The notes under the pieces are model-generated. The model saw nothing but the letters and a program-made list of their open reading frames with translations. It was not told the DNA's origin and did no database searches. Below are positions 54,013 to 62,696 of a DNA stretch of 64,000 nt, in pieces. Position 1 is the first letter of the stretch. Every line of letters begins with the position of its first letter. This DNA comes from an uncultured bacterium (GTDB lineage: Bacteria > Bacillota > Clostridia > Oscillospirales > Oscillospiraceae). The DNA lies in assembly GCA_949293245.1 (NCBI GenBank), contig CASFCS010000004.1, positions 39,445-103,444 of the forward strand. The letters run 5' to 3'. Made by a program: the position numbers and the translations under genes.

Positions 54013-54741
54013 ATGGCAAAGGTAACAAAAAAATCTGTCGCGCCCATCTATCTGGTGGGCGTGGTGTGGCTCCTGTGGGGCGTGTTCGGCCCGCTGTACA
54101 ACATAGGGGGATATCTGATGGCTGCCGTCTCCTCCCTGGTGGTGTATCTGGTGGCCAAAAAGCTCTTCCCCGACCAGACCTTCACCACGGCGGAGGAGGA
54201 GCCCAAGGAGGAGCCCGCCCAGGCACAGCCGCAAAAGGCCGAAGAGGAGAAGAAGCCCGCCTCCACCGGTGATCCGGAGATCGACAAGCTGGTGGCGGAC
54301 GGGAAGCGGGCGGTGTCGGAGATGCGCCGGCTCAACGACAGCATTGAGGACCCGGAGGTCTCCCGGGAGATTGAGCACCTGGAGCAGGTCACGGGAAAGA
54401 TCATTGACGTGGTGGTGGAGCAGCCCGCCAAGCTCTCCCAGATCAGGCGTTTTATGAACTACTATCTCCCCACCACCCTGAAGATCCTCAACGCCTACGA
54501 CCGCATGGACGCGGTGGGAGTGTCCGGCGCCAACATCGACGGCACCAAGGGCAAGGTGGAGGAGCTGCTGGGTATGCTCCACGCCGCCTATGACAAGCAG
54601 CTGGACGCCCTGTTCGGCGAGGAGGCCCTGGACATCTCCACCGATATCACAGTAATGGAGCAGATGCTGGCCCGGGAAGGGATCGGCGGAATGCAGATCA
54701 CAGATATGACCAAGAAAAATGGAGGAACCGCAAATGGATGA
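54013..54741 (+). CDS. XpaC-like (5-bromo-4-chloroindolyl phosphate hydrolysis family) protein
   Basis: 242 residues. Two membrane segments near the N-terminus (about 11-45), an acidic/Lys/Gln-rich linker (about 58-90), then a helical domain: EIDKLVADGKRAVSEMRRLNDSIEDPEVSREIEHLEQVTGKI and FMNYYLPTTLKILNAYDRMDAVGVSGANI. It resembles the XpaC family, almost always encoded beside a TelA-type toxic-anion-resistance protein, as here. The biochemical role is unknown; the family name comes from an old hydrolysis phenotype. Its stop overlaps the telA start. Confidence 0.85.
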   Translation: MAKVTKKSVAPIYLVGVVWLLWGVFGPLYNIGGYLMAAVSSLVVYLVAKKLFPDQTFTTAEEEPKEEPAQAQPQKAEEEKKPASTGDPEIDKLVADGKRAVSEMRRLNDSIEDPEVSREIEHLEQVTGKIIDVVVEQPAKLSQIRRFMNYYLPTTLKILNAYDRMDAVGVSGANIDGTKGKVEELLGMLHAAYDKQLDALFGEEALDISTDITVMEQMLAREGIGGMQITDMTKKNGGTANG

Positions 54742-55922
54742 AAAGATGGATCTCACCCCTGAACTCACGCTGACGCCCAACGAGGCCCCCGCCGCTGCCG
54801 CCGCCGCTGCGGCGGTGCCCCAGGCCCCCGCTGCCCCCACCCTCACGCTGGAGAACGAGGCTGACGCCGCTGCCGCCGCCCAGAAGGCCCGGGATGAGGC
54901 CGCGGTGAAGCTGGATGAGAGCCGCCTGAGCGAGAGCGAGCGGAAGATGGTGGCGGAGTTTGCCGACAAGATCGACATCCGGGACTCCAACGTGGTGCTG
55001 CAGTATGGCGCCGCCGCCCAGAAGAACATCGCCGCCTTCTCGGAGAACGCCCTGGGCAGCGTGCGCACCAAGGACCTGGGCGAGGTGGGGGAGGCCCTGG
55101 CCTCTCTGGTGGTGCAGCTCAAGACCTTCGGGGAGCCCGAGCGCAAGGGCATCGCCGGCTTCTTCCAGAAGAAGAAGACCGAGCTGGTGGCCATGCGGGC
55201 CAGCTTTGACAAGGCCGAGGTCAACGTGGACAAGATCGTGCAGATCCTGGAGGCCCACCAGGTGACCCTGATGAAGGACATCGCCATGCTGGACCAGATG
55301 TACGCGCTGAACCAGAAGTACTATAAGGAACTTACCATGTATATCCTGGCGGGGAAGAAGGCCCTGGAGAAGGCCCGTACCGGGGAGCTGGAGCGGCTGC
55401 GGCAGAAGGCCGCCGAGACCGGCGCCCAGGAGGACGCCCAGGCCTACAACGACTTTGCCAATATGTGCACCCGCTTTGAGAAGAAGATCCACGATCTGGA
55501 GCTCACCCGGATGATCTCCATCCAGATGGGCCCCCAGACCCGCCTCATCCAGAACAACGACGCGCTGATGCTGGAGAAGATCCAGTCCTCCCTGGTGAAC
55601 ACCATCCCCCTGTGGAAGAGCCAGATGGTGCTGGCCCTGGGGCTGGAGCACTCCCGCCAGGCCGGTGACCAATATGACCAACGAGCTGCTCACCCGCAAC
55701 GCGGATATGCTGAAGATGGGCACCGTGGAGACCGCCCGGGAGGCCGAGCGGTCGGTGGTGGACATCCAGACCCTGCAGCACACCAACCAGCAGCTTATCT
55801 CCACCCTGGACGAGGTCATGAAGATCCAGACCGAGGGGGCCCAGAAGCGCCGGGAGGCCGAGGCCGAGCTGGGCCGCATCGAGGGCGAGCTCAAGCAGAA
55901 GCTGCTGGAACTGCGGGGCTGA
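54734..55922 (+). pseudogene. TelA-family (toxic anion resistance) gene with frameshift
   Basis: Start ATG at 54734 (GGAGGA before it), overlapping the xpaC-like stop. The N-terminus is Ala/Pro-rich, then helical TelA domain blocks follow: SESERKMVAEFADKIDIRDSNVVLQYGAAAQKNIAAFSE, KGIAGFFQKKKTELVAMRASFDKAEVNVDKI and NNDALMLEKIQSSLVNTIPLWKSQMVLALGLEHSRQA. At about 55650-55665 the reading frame changes: the rest of TelA (VTNMTNELLTRNADMLKMGTVETAREAERSVVDIQTLQ...LISTLDEVMKIQTEGAQKRREAEAELGRIEGELKQKLLELRG) continues in the +1 frame to a stop at 55922. Homologues have about six more residues at the join, so an out-of-frame deletion of about 20 bases, or an assembly error, is likely. Without correction the original frame runs out-of-frame to 55972. 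Confidence 0.8.
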
Positions 55923-55968
55923 GCTACCCCACCTTCCGGCATCCGGCCGTGAAACCAAAGGAGATACC

Positions 55969-57018
55969 ATGAAAGCTTTGAAAAAACCGGCGGTGGCCGT
56001 GGTGCTTACCATTCTCATGATCGCCCTGGCGGTGGGGATCGGCTACGCCCGCAGGCCCACCGCCCAGCTCCCCGCGGGACTGGACAGCACCCTGAGTACG
56101 GCCCAGTATACCAAGTGGATGTCCGACGAGGCGGGGGTCCTCTCCGCCTCCACCGAGGAGACCCTGGCCCTCTTCAACGCCAACTGGGACCAGCGTTACC
56201 ACAGCCTGGTGGCCATCCAGACGGTGGACACCGTCTCCGGGTCCCTGGAGGACTACGCCTTCGACCTGGGGTACGACATCGGCCTGGGCCAGGGGGATGC
56301 CATTCTGGTGCTGGCCATCCAGGACCAGGACGCCTATCTGGCCCTGGGGGATGACTTTGCCACCATGATGACGGGCACCATGGCCACGGACTATCTGGAT
56401 GAGTACCTCTACGCCGACTTTATGGCGGGGGACTATGACAGCGGCGTGATCAAGCTGTACACCGCCATCAACAGCCTCTACGTGAGTACCTTCGGCCAGA
56501 GCGGCCAGATCTCCTCCGGGAGCCAGAGCGCCGCCCCGGCGGGGGACTATTTCGACGGCTTCTTTGTGCTGGTCTCCGTGATCATTTTCCTGGTGGTGCT
56601 TCTGGCCATCCTCAGCGCCATCGACCAGTCCCGCTATGTGGCATACCGCCAGCGGTACTACGGGGTGGATACCCCTCCTGTGGTATTCCGACCCATTTTG
56701 TTCTGGCACCGGCCGGGCTCGGCCTGGTACCGGCGGCATTGGCGGCCCGCGCCGCCTCCGCCGCCTCACCACCACGGCCCAGGCGGGCCTCCTCCGGGGG
56801 GCTTCGGCGGCGGTTTTAGCAGCAGCTCCCGAGGGGGCGGCTTTGGCAGCGGCCGCAGCGGCGGCGGATTTGGCGGTTTCGGCGGCAGCCGGGGCGGCGG
56901 CTTCGGCTCCCGAGGGGGCGGTTTCGGCGGCAGTCGTGGCGGTGGCTTCGGCGGTGGCCGCAGCGGCGGCGGATTTGGCGGCGGCGGCCGGGGCGGCGGC
57001 TTCGGCGGGCGCAGATAG
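55969..57018 (+). CDS. TPM-domain membrane protein with glycine-rich tail
   Basis: 349 residues. A signal-type hydrophobic start (VAVVLTILMIALAVGIGYA), then a TPM phosphatase-like domain (about residues 40-180: TKWMSDEAGVLSASTEETLALFNANWDQRY, SLVAIQTVDTVSGSLEDYAFDLGYDIGLGQGDAILVLAIQDQDAYLALG). A membrane segment lies at about 197-218 (FFVLVSVIIFLVVLLAILSAI). The last 85 residues are Pro/His-rich then Gly/Ser/Arg/Phe repeats. It resembles YgcG-type TPM proteins of unknown role. It follows telA and is co-directional with the DUF975 gene 9 bases downstream. Confidence 0.82.
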   Translation: MKALKKPAVAVVLTILMIALAVGIGYARRPTAQLPAGLDSTLSTAQYTKWMSDEAGVLSASTEETLALFNANWDQRYHSLVAIQTVDTVSGSLEDYAFDLGYDIGLGQGDAILVLAIQDQDAYLALGDDFATMMTGTMATDYLDEYLYADFMAGDYDSGVIKLYTAINSLYVSTFGQSGQISSGSQSAAPAGDYFDGFFVLVSVIIFLVVLLAILSAIDQSRYVAYRQRYYGVDTPPVVFRPILFWHRPGSAWYRRHWRPAPPPPPHHHGPGGPPPGGFGGGFSSSSRGGGFGSGRSGGGFGGFGGSRGGGFGSRGGGFGGSRGGGFGGGRSGGGFGGGGRGGGFGGRR

Positions 57019-57027
57019 GATGGTGCT

Positions 57028-57927
57028 ATGTCTGTCAAAGAACTGAAGGGGCGGGCCCGGGCCGCCATAGAGGAGGGCGGCAGCCAGGTGTACTGGGTGA
57101 CGCTGGTGTGGCTCCTCCTCACCACGGGACTGTCCATCCTGCTGAGCTATGTGGTCCCAGACCCGGTGCAGGAGTACCTGACCCTGGTGGAGGCGGGGGG
57201 CGACTATATCCAGGCCCTCCAGGTCTTCCTGCCGCTGAGCGCCTCGCTGGCCCTCTTTCTTCAGGTGGTGATTGTCCTGTACGGGGTGGTGTTCCAGTAC
57301 GGCTACCAGTGCTATACCTACCACCTGGTCCGGCAGGACAAGCACCGCCCCGCATCCCCCCAGATGCTGCTGGAGGGGTTTTACCAGGTGGGGCGGGTGC
57401 TCTTCACCCGGGCATTGCTGTTGCTGGTGCTGGTGCCCATTACCCTTTTGATGAGCCTGGGGGTCAGTTCCCTGGGGGCCGCCATCCTTCTGGTGCTTCC
57501 CATCAGCACGGCCACCATTATGGCAGTGGGCATCGGAGCCAGCGTGGTCACCGCGGTGCTGGTGCTGCTGTACGCCTGCCGCTACGCCATGACCACCTTT
57601 TTGATGATAGAGCAGGGGCGGGCCTACTGGGACGCCCTGCGGGAGAGCGCCCGGATGATGACCGGACACCTCAGGGAGTATGTGGTGCTCCACCTCTCCC
57701 TTTTGGGGTGGTTCCTGCTGTCTGAAGGGGTGGCGGTGGGCATCCCCGTCCTCCTGTCCTCCCAGTTCTCCTGGGCGGGGTCGGGCATTGTGGGGGGCCT
57801 CATTGCCCTGGTGTGCGCCCTGCCGGTGAGCGTGTGGTTTTCCCCCTATCTCAACTGTGCCCGGGCGGCTTTCTATGAGGCCGTCCGGAAGAAGCCCTCT
57901 GCAGAGAATTCCCCCTTTCTATCCTGA
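57028..57927 (+). CDS. DUF975-family membrane protein
   Basis: 299 residues, about six membrane segments, similar in layout to the DUF975 protein at 18.4-19.5 kb but without the glycine-rich tail. Family parts include MSVKELKGRARAAIEEGGSQVYW at the start, FQYGYQCYTYHLVRQDKHR and LRESARMMTGHLREYVVLHLSLLGWFLLSEG, and an ending FSPYLNCARAAFYEAV. Function unknown. It is the last gene of the xpaC-telA-tpm cluster, followed by a strong terminator. Confidence 0.8.
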   Translation: MSVKELKGRARAAIEEGGSQVYWVTLVWLLLTTGLSILLSYVVPDPVQEYLTLVEAGGDYIQALQVFLPLSASLALFLQVVIVLYGVVFQYGYQCYTYHLVRQDKHRPASPQMLLEGFYQVGRVLFTRALLLLVLVPITLLMSLGVSSLGAAILLVLPISTATIMAVGIGASVVTAVLVLLYACRYAMTTFLMIEQGRAYWDALRESARMMTGHLREYVVLHLSLLGWFLLSEGVAVGIPVLLSSQFSWAGSGIVGGLIALVCALPVSVWFSPYLNCARAAFYEAVRKKPSAENSPFLS

Positions 57928-57930
57928 CTG

Positions 57931-57965
57931 AAACCCCCGCCGGCTGTGTGCCGGCGGGGGTTTTA
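57931..57965 (+). terminator. Intrinsic terminator after the DUF975 gene
   Basis: AAACCCCCGCCGGC and GCCGGCGGGGGTTT form a 14-bp stem with a TGTGT loop, then TTATA. The rest of the gap to 58304 shows no gene; a weak extended -10 (TGGTAAAAT, 58195-58202) may serve the next gene. Confidence 0.9.
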
Positions 57966-58304
57966 TAAATGTGAGTACATTTTTCACAAAAACCCCTGCC
58001 GGAGGGTGACTGAAGGGCAGGAAGGGCATGGAAGGGCTCCGGCGGCGGGGGAGATTGGACCCCTTCCAGTGGGGGAAATCCCTGGCGTATGGGAGAAAAG
58101 CGGAGGAAATTTGTGCACAATGGATGAGAAAGAACAGAAAAGGAAAATTCAGCGATTTTTTTGTAAAATTTTTGGGTAGGAAAGGAAAAGATATGGTAAA
58201 ATAAAAGAGTTACACTTCACCAAGCGCGGCACCAGATCCAGAGAGCACCAGGCGCCCCGGCTGAGGGAGCGCCCACATATCAAGGAAAGGTTTGATACCA
58301 TACT

Positions 58305-60125
58305 ATGAGTGCGGCTTCTGTTATTACGCTGCTGGGCGGCCTGGCGTTTTTCCTCTTTGGCATGTCGCTGATGAGCGACGCACTGAAAAAGGTGGCGGGC
58401 AGCCGGCTGGAGACCATCCTGGCCCGGCTCACCTCCAACCGGCTCAAGGCGGTGCTGCTGGGCAGCGTGGTCACCGCGGTGATCCAGTCCTCCTCCGCCA
58501 CCAGCGTTATGGCGGTGGGCTTCGTGAACTCCGGCATTATGAAGCTGGGCCAGGCCATCGGCATCATCATGGGCGCCAACATCGGCACCACCGCCACGGG
58601 CTGGCTCCTCACCCTGGCGGGTGTGGAGGAGGGCAGCGCTGCCGCCAGCCTGCTGTCCAGCGCGGTGATCTTCGCCCTGGTGGCTGTGATCGGGATCCTG
58701 CTGTATATGGCGGGGAAGAGTGTGTCCGCCAAGAGCATCGGCGTGATTTTGCTGGCGCTGTCGGTGCTCATGTCCGGTATGCAGACCATGTCTGCCGCTA
58801 TGAAGCCTCTCCAGGAGAGCGAGGCCTTCCTCAATGCCATCACCCTGGTGTCCAACCCGGTGCTGGCTTTGTTGATCGGCGCTCTCATCACCGCTGTCAT
58901 CCAGAGCGCCTCCGCCTCCATCGGCATTCTCCAGGCCCTCACCATCACCGGGGCCATCCCCTTCTCCCTGGCCATGCCCATGGTGATGGGCATGAACATC
59001 GGCGCCTGCGTGCCGGTGCTCATTTCCGCCATCGGGGCCAACCGCAGCGGCCAGCGCACCGCCTTTATCTATCTCTACTACAACGTTCTGGGCACGGCTG
59101 CCTTTGCGGTGCTCTACGGCATTGTGGGCCTGTTCGTACATTTTCCCTTCCTGGACCAGGCGGCAACCAGCTTCAGCATCGCGGTGTTCAACACGGTGTT
59201 CAACATTTTTGCCACGGTGGTGCTCTTCCCCTTCGTGCCCCAGCTGGAGAAGCTGGTGTGCGCCACCTTCCCCGACAAGGGGGAGAGCGAGGAGGACGAG
59301 GTGTGTCAGGTCAGCCTGCTGGACGAGCGCTTCCTCCAGTATCCCCCCCTGGCGGTGGAGCAGAGCGGCAAGACCCTCAACCTGATGGCGGCAGCGGCCG
59401 CCAAGAACCTCACCAAGGCCATCGACCTCTTTACCCGGTTCGACCAGGTGAAATTTGACAAGATCATGAGCCGGGAGAACGTGGTGGACAGCTACGAGGA
59501 CAAGCTGGGCAACTACCTGGTGCGCCTGAACAGCCAGGAGCTCTCCCAGGAGGAGACCCACCAGACGGCCAAGTTCCTCCACAGCCTCACCAACCTGGAG
59601 CGCATCTCCGACCATGCGGTGAACCTGGCCCAGCTGGCGGAGGAGATGCACCGCAAGGGCCTGTCCTTCTCCGCCGACGCCCGGGGAGAGCTGGCCAGCT
59701 GCGTAGCCGCCATCCGGGAGATCGTGGACCTCTCCATCCAGGCCCTCACCCAGGACGACCAGAGCGCTGCCCGGCGGGTGGAACCCCTGGAGGAGGCGGT
59801 GGACACCCTCACCGAGGAGATGAAGGTGCGCCATATCCGCCGGGTCCAGGGCGGGCAGTGTACCCTGGAGCTGGGCTTTATCTTCAACGACTGCATCAAC
59901 AACTTTGAGCGGGTGGCGGACCACTGCTCCAACCTGGCGGTAGCCGTGCTGGAGGCCAAGGACGACACCATGGAGGCCCATGACTACACCCAGAGCCTGC
60001 GCCGGCAGAAGGGGCAGAAGGAGTTCCACGATATGGTGGACTTTTACCAGAGCAAGTATACCCTGCCTCCCGAGACCCAGGGGGCGGAGGGCCAGCCCCC
60101 TGTCCCCACCCCCAGCCCGCAGTAA
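58305..60125 (+). CDS. Na/Pi cotransporter-type protein with PhoU-like domain
   Basis: 606 residues. The first 310 residues are membrane helices of the NptA/YjbB (Na+/phosphate symporter) family with inverted-repeat QSSS motifs: VVTAVIQSSSATSVMAVGFVNSG near residue 60 and LITAVIQSASASIGILQAL near 208. Also typical are GANIGTTATGW and GMNIGACVPVL. Residues 360-560 form PhoU-like helices (NRLNSQELSQEETHQTAKFLHSLTNLERISDHAVNLAQLAEEM), usual in this group. The protein moves phosphate, probably exporting it or importing it with sodium; PhoU-like parts may regulate it. Confidence 0.92.
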   Translation: MSAASVITLLGGLAFFLFGMSLMSDALKKVAGSRLETILARLTSNRLKAVLLGSVVTAVIQSSSATSVMAVGFVNSGIMKLGQAIGIIMGANIGTTATGWLLTLAGVEEGSAAASLLSSAVIFALVAVIGILLYMAGKSVSAKSIGVILLALSVLMSGMQTMSAAMKPLQESEAFLNAITLVSNPVLALLIGALITAVIQSASASIGILQALTITGAIPFSLAMPMVMGMNIGACVPVLISAIGANRSGQRTAFIYLYYNVLGTAAFAVLYGIVGLFVHFPFLDQAATSFSIAVFNTVFNIFATVVLFPFVPQLEKLVCATFPDKGESEEDEVCQVSLLDERFLQYPPLAVEQSGKTLNLMAAAAAKNLTKAIDLFTRFDQVKFDKIMSRENVVDSYEDKLGNYLVRLNSQELSQEETHQTAKFLHSLTNLERISDHAVNLAQLAEEMHRKGLSFSADARGELASCVAAIREIVDLSIQALTQDDQSAARRVEPLEEAVDTLTEEMKVRHIRRVQGGQCTLELGFIFNDCINNFERVADHCSNLAVAVLEAKDDTMEAHDYTQSLRRQKGQKEFHDMVDFYQSKYTLPPETQGAEGQPPVPTPSPQ

Positions 60126-60139
60126 ACCATATCATAAGC

Positions 60140-60169
60140 AAGGCCGGAGCCCCGGAGGGCTCCGGCCTT
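60140..60169 (+). terminator. Hairpin after the Na/Pi gene
   Basis: AAGGCCGGAGCCC and GGGCTCCGGCCTT form a 13-bp stem with a four-base loop. The T-run is weak (GTGCTTCT). Confidence 0.75.
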
Positions 60170-60236
60170 GTGCTTCTCCCAGGGGAATGGTACAATGGCG
60201 GCAGAACAGGGGAACACCCCGGAGAGGAGAATGGCC

Positions 60237-61052
60237 ATGAAGATTATCGACGCCCACCTGCACCTCTTTGCCGACAGCCCCCGCACCCGGGCCATGGCGG
60301 CGGAGGTGGGCCACGACCCCAACCCCGGGGTGCTGGGGGAGGAGCTCCTCCGGGCCGGTATCGTGGGGGCGGTGGTCATGGGCAACGGCAGCCTGGACGC
60401 GGAGTACCACACCTATCCCGCCCCCTTCTCCTACTGCGTGGGGCTGGACCGGACCTGCGCCGGGGAGGGGTGGGACCCCCGCCGGGCCCTGGAGCAGGTG
60501 GAGGAGAACTTCCGCCGAGGGGGGTGCGTGGGGCTCAAGCTCTACCCGGGGTACAACTGTCAATATCTCTCGGACCCCATGTACGCCCCCTTTTATGCCC
60601 TGGCCCGGGACTATGAAAAACCCGTGGCCATCCACATGGGCATGACCTCCTTCAGCGGCGCCAAGCTCAAGTACAGCCACCCCCTCACCCTGGACGAGGT
60701 GGCGGCGGACTGGCCCCAGGTGTCCTTCGTTATGTGCCACTTTGGCAACCCCTTCCTGGCGGACGGGGCGGCGGTGCTGGAGAAAAACCCCAACGTCTGG
60801 GCGGACCTGTCCGGCCTGCTGGTGGGGGTGACGGATCTGGACGCCTATTTCCTCCGGCAGGGGCGGTATGTGGAGCAGCTGCGCTGCTGGATGGAGTATG
60901 TGGACAACTGGGAAAAGTTCCTCTTCGGCACGGACTTCCCCGGGGTGAATATCCACAACTATGTGGAATTCATCGCCCGTCTGGTGCCCGAGTGCCGCCA
61001 TGAGGCGGTCTTTTATGAAAATGCCCGGCGGGTCTACGGCCTGGAGGTATAG
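60237..61052 (+). CDS. Amidohydrolase-family protein (amidohydrolase 2)
   Basis: 271 residues from the ATG at 60237, favoured by GGAGAGGAGA 7 bases upstream; ATG 60231 is also in frame. TIM-barrel metal-dependent hydrolase or decarboxylase: DAHLHLF at the start, GLKLYPGYNCQYLSDP, PVAIHMGMTSF, FVMCHFGNPF and FLFGTDFPGVN supply the metal-binding His and Asp residues. The family includes 2-pyrone-4,6-dicarboxylate hydrolase and 4-oxalomesaconate-type enzymes. No pathway context is available. Confidence 0.85.
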   Translation: MKIIDAHLHLFADSPRTRAMAAEVGHDPNPGVLGEELLRAGIVGAVVMGNGSLDAEYHTYPAPFSYCVGLDRTCAGEGWDPRRALEQVEENFRRGGCVGLKLYPGYNCQYLSDPMYAPFYALARDYEKPVAIHMGMTSFSGAKLKYSHPLTLDEVAADWPQVSFVMCHFGNPFLADGAAVLEKNPNVWADLSGLLVGVTDLDAYFLRQGRYVEQLRCWMEYVDNWEKFLFGTDFPGVNIHNYVEFIARLVPECRHEAVFYENARRVYGLEV

Positions 61053-61056
61053 GGAG

Positions 61057-61092
61057 AGCGCCCGGTGCGGAAAAAGCGCGCCGGGCGCTTTT
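61057..61092 (+). terminator. Intrinsic terminator after the amidohydrolase
   Basis: AGCGCCCGG and CCGGGCGCT form a 9-bp stem with a longer loop, followed by TTTT. Confidence 0.75.
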
Positions 61093-61196
61093 GCGCCCCC
61101 GGGGGAAAAATTTTTGCCCGCCCTGAGATTTTTTGCCCTTCTCAGGGGTATATCTGGTGAAGGCGCTTTCAAACGGCAAACAGGAGGTGAGCTTTT

Positions 61197-61682
61197 GTGA
61201 CGGACGAGGAGTTCCACGGCTGTGTGGAGCGGTACGCGGACACGGTGTTCCGGGTGGCCTTTCAGAGCCTGCGCCACCGGGCGGATGCGGAGGATGTGAT
61301 GCAGACGGTGTTCCTCCGCCTCTGCGAGAGCCGCACCCCCTTTCAGGGGGAGGACCACCTGCGCCACTGGCTCATTCGGGTGGCGGTGAACGAGAGCCGA
61401 AAGGTGCTGCGCTCCTTCTGGCGCCGCCGCCGGGTGGAGCTGGAGGAGTGGCAGGAGCCCGCCGTGGTGGAAAATACCGCCCAGCAGGCCCTCTACCAGG
61501 CGGTGATGGCCCTGCCGGAAAAGTACCGGGTGAGCATCTATCTGCACTACTACGAGGGGTACACCGTCAGGGAGATCGCCCAGGCCATGGGCGCCAAGCC
61601 GTCCACCGTACAGACCTGGCTCATGCGGGCCAGAGACAAGCTGAGGGGGGAGCTGATCCCCCTGGAGGAGGGAACCATATGA
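61197..61682 (+). CDS. ECF-type RNA polymerase sigma factor
   Basis: 161 residues from the GTG at 61197, with CAGGAGGTGA upstream. Region 2 (YADTVFRVAFQSLRHRADAEDVMQTVFLRLCE) and region 4 (LPEKYRVSIYLHYYEGYTVREIAQAMGAKPSTVQTWLMRARDKLR) are complete, with a short linker as in ECF sigmas. Its stop overlaps the start of a membrane protein gene (ATGA), the usual sigma/anti-sigma arrangement. Confidence 0.93.
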   Translation: MTDEEFHGCVERYADTVFRVAFQSLRHRADAEDVMQTVFLRLCESRTPFQGEDHLRHWLIRVAVNESRKVLRSFWRRRRVELEEWQEPAVVENTAQQALYQAVMALPEKYRVSIYLHYYEGYTVREIAQAMGAKPSTVQTWLMRARDKLRGELIPLEEGTI

Positions 61683-62209
61683 CCCAGCAGGAGCTCTACC
61701 GAGACACATTTTCCGCCCTCCGGCCCTCGGAGGCGCGGGTACAGGAGGTCATGGATATGACAAACAGCAAGACAAGGCGGCGGCGTTTGGGCCGGCGCAC
61801 CCTGGGCGCCCTGGCGGCCTGCGCGGCTTTGTGCCTCATGGTGGTGGGGGCCAACGCCGCCACCGGCGGCGCGGTGATGGAGTGGGTGCTCTCCGTGGTG
61901 GAGATGGAGGACCCCTTCCGGGCCGGGGCCACCCTGGAGGACGGGTCCGGGGTGGATATCGTCCTCCAGCGGGCCTGGGTGGAGGACCGGGACGGCCGGG
62001 CCATCCTGGTGATGCCCGGGGAGGAGGTGGACATCACCCAGGCCCTGGAGACCGACGGCGTCTACCACTACCAGGGGACCGCGGAGGGCTGGACCCTGCG
62101 GGCCCAGGTCACCGGCACGGCGGAGGACTGGACTATCACCGTGGAGGCGGAGGACGGCTCCGGTCAGCAGGAGCGGTACACCTTCACCGCCCACCCGGAG
62201 GAGGGCTGA
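61679..62209 (+). CDS. Probable membrane-bound anti-sigma partner
   Basis: 176 residues. A short cytoplasmic part (residues 1-42) ends in an Arg-rich stretch (KTRRRRLGRR), then one membrane segment (LGALAACAALCLMVVGANA, about 43-61) and an extracellular domain of about 110 residues. No zinc-binding HxxxCxxC anti-sigma motif is seen. The outside part contains VDIVLQRAWVEDRDGRAILVM and a GWTLRAQVTGTAEDWTITVEAEDGSGQQERYTF sandwich-like stretch. The call rests mainly on its coupling to the sigma gene and this topology. Confidence 0.7.
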   Translation: MTQQELYRDTFSALRPSEARVQEVMDMTNSKTRRRRLGRRTLGALAACAALCLMVVGANAATGGAVMEWVLSVVEMEDPFRAGATLEDGSGVDIVLQRAWVEDRDGRAILVMPGEEVDITQALETDGVYHYQGTAEGWTLRAQVTGTAEDWTITVEAEDGSGQQERYTFTAHPEEG

Positions 62210-62225
62210 TCTTCCCCGAAAGACG

Positions 62226-62263
62226 AAGGGCCCCGCCGGCGCGCTGCGCCGGCGGGGCCCTTT
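62226..62263. terminator. Intrinsic terminator between convergent genes
   Basis: AAGGGCCCCGCCGGCGC and GCGCCGGCGGGGCCCTT, a 17-bp perfect stem with a three-base loop. Confidence 0.88.
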
Positions 62264-62268
62264 GCTCT

Positions 62269-62604
62269 TTATGATTCCGTTTTGTTTTCCGGATCCTTCT
62301 CTTTCTGCTTCTCCCGCTCCTTCTCCTCCTCGTATTGCTTCATGAAGGTGTACACATCCAGAAGGGCGAAGCGCACGCAGAAGATCACCACGCCCCCCAC
62401 GATGCAGCTGGGGGCGGCGAAAAGCCGCATGAGGGAGTTGCCGTCGGGGAACACGATGAGGCGTACCCCCCCGTACAGGGCGTAGAGGAACAAGATCCAG
62501 TGCAGGATGCGGAAGATCCGCAGCCAGCTGGCCATGGAGTTGAGCAGAGTGGGCTTCTCCTCCGGGGAGAGCCCGCCGGTCCACTGAGGGGTCTTCTTCT
62601 TCAT
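62269..62604 (-). CDS. Small membrane protein, function unknown
   Basis: 111 residues starting at 62602-62604. Two hydrophobic segments, about residues 30-52 (FRILHWILFLYALYGGVRLIVF) and 62-85 (LFAAPSCIVGGVVIFCVRFALLDVY), with a highly charged C-terminus (KQYEEEKEREKQKEKDPENK). No family recognised. The start has a weak GAGAGGTGATACGGC ribosome site. It faces the sigma/anti-sigma pair. Confidence 0.65.
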   Translation of the reverse strand: MKKKTPQWTGGLSPEEKPTLLNSMASWLRIFRILHWILFLYALYGGVRLIVFPDGNSLMRLFAAPSCIVGGVVIFCVRFALLDVYTFMKQYEEEKEREKQKEKDPENKTES

Positions 62605-62696
62605 GCCGTATCACCTCTCGTCTGATGTGGTGCGTCCGGGGACATCATGGCATATGGGAAAACCCCGTCACGCCCCGGCGCTCCGGGAAAAGCGTG

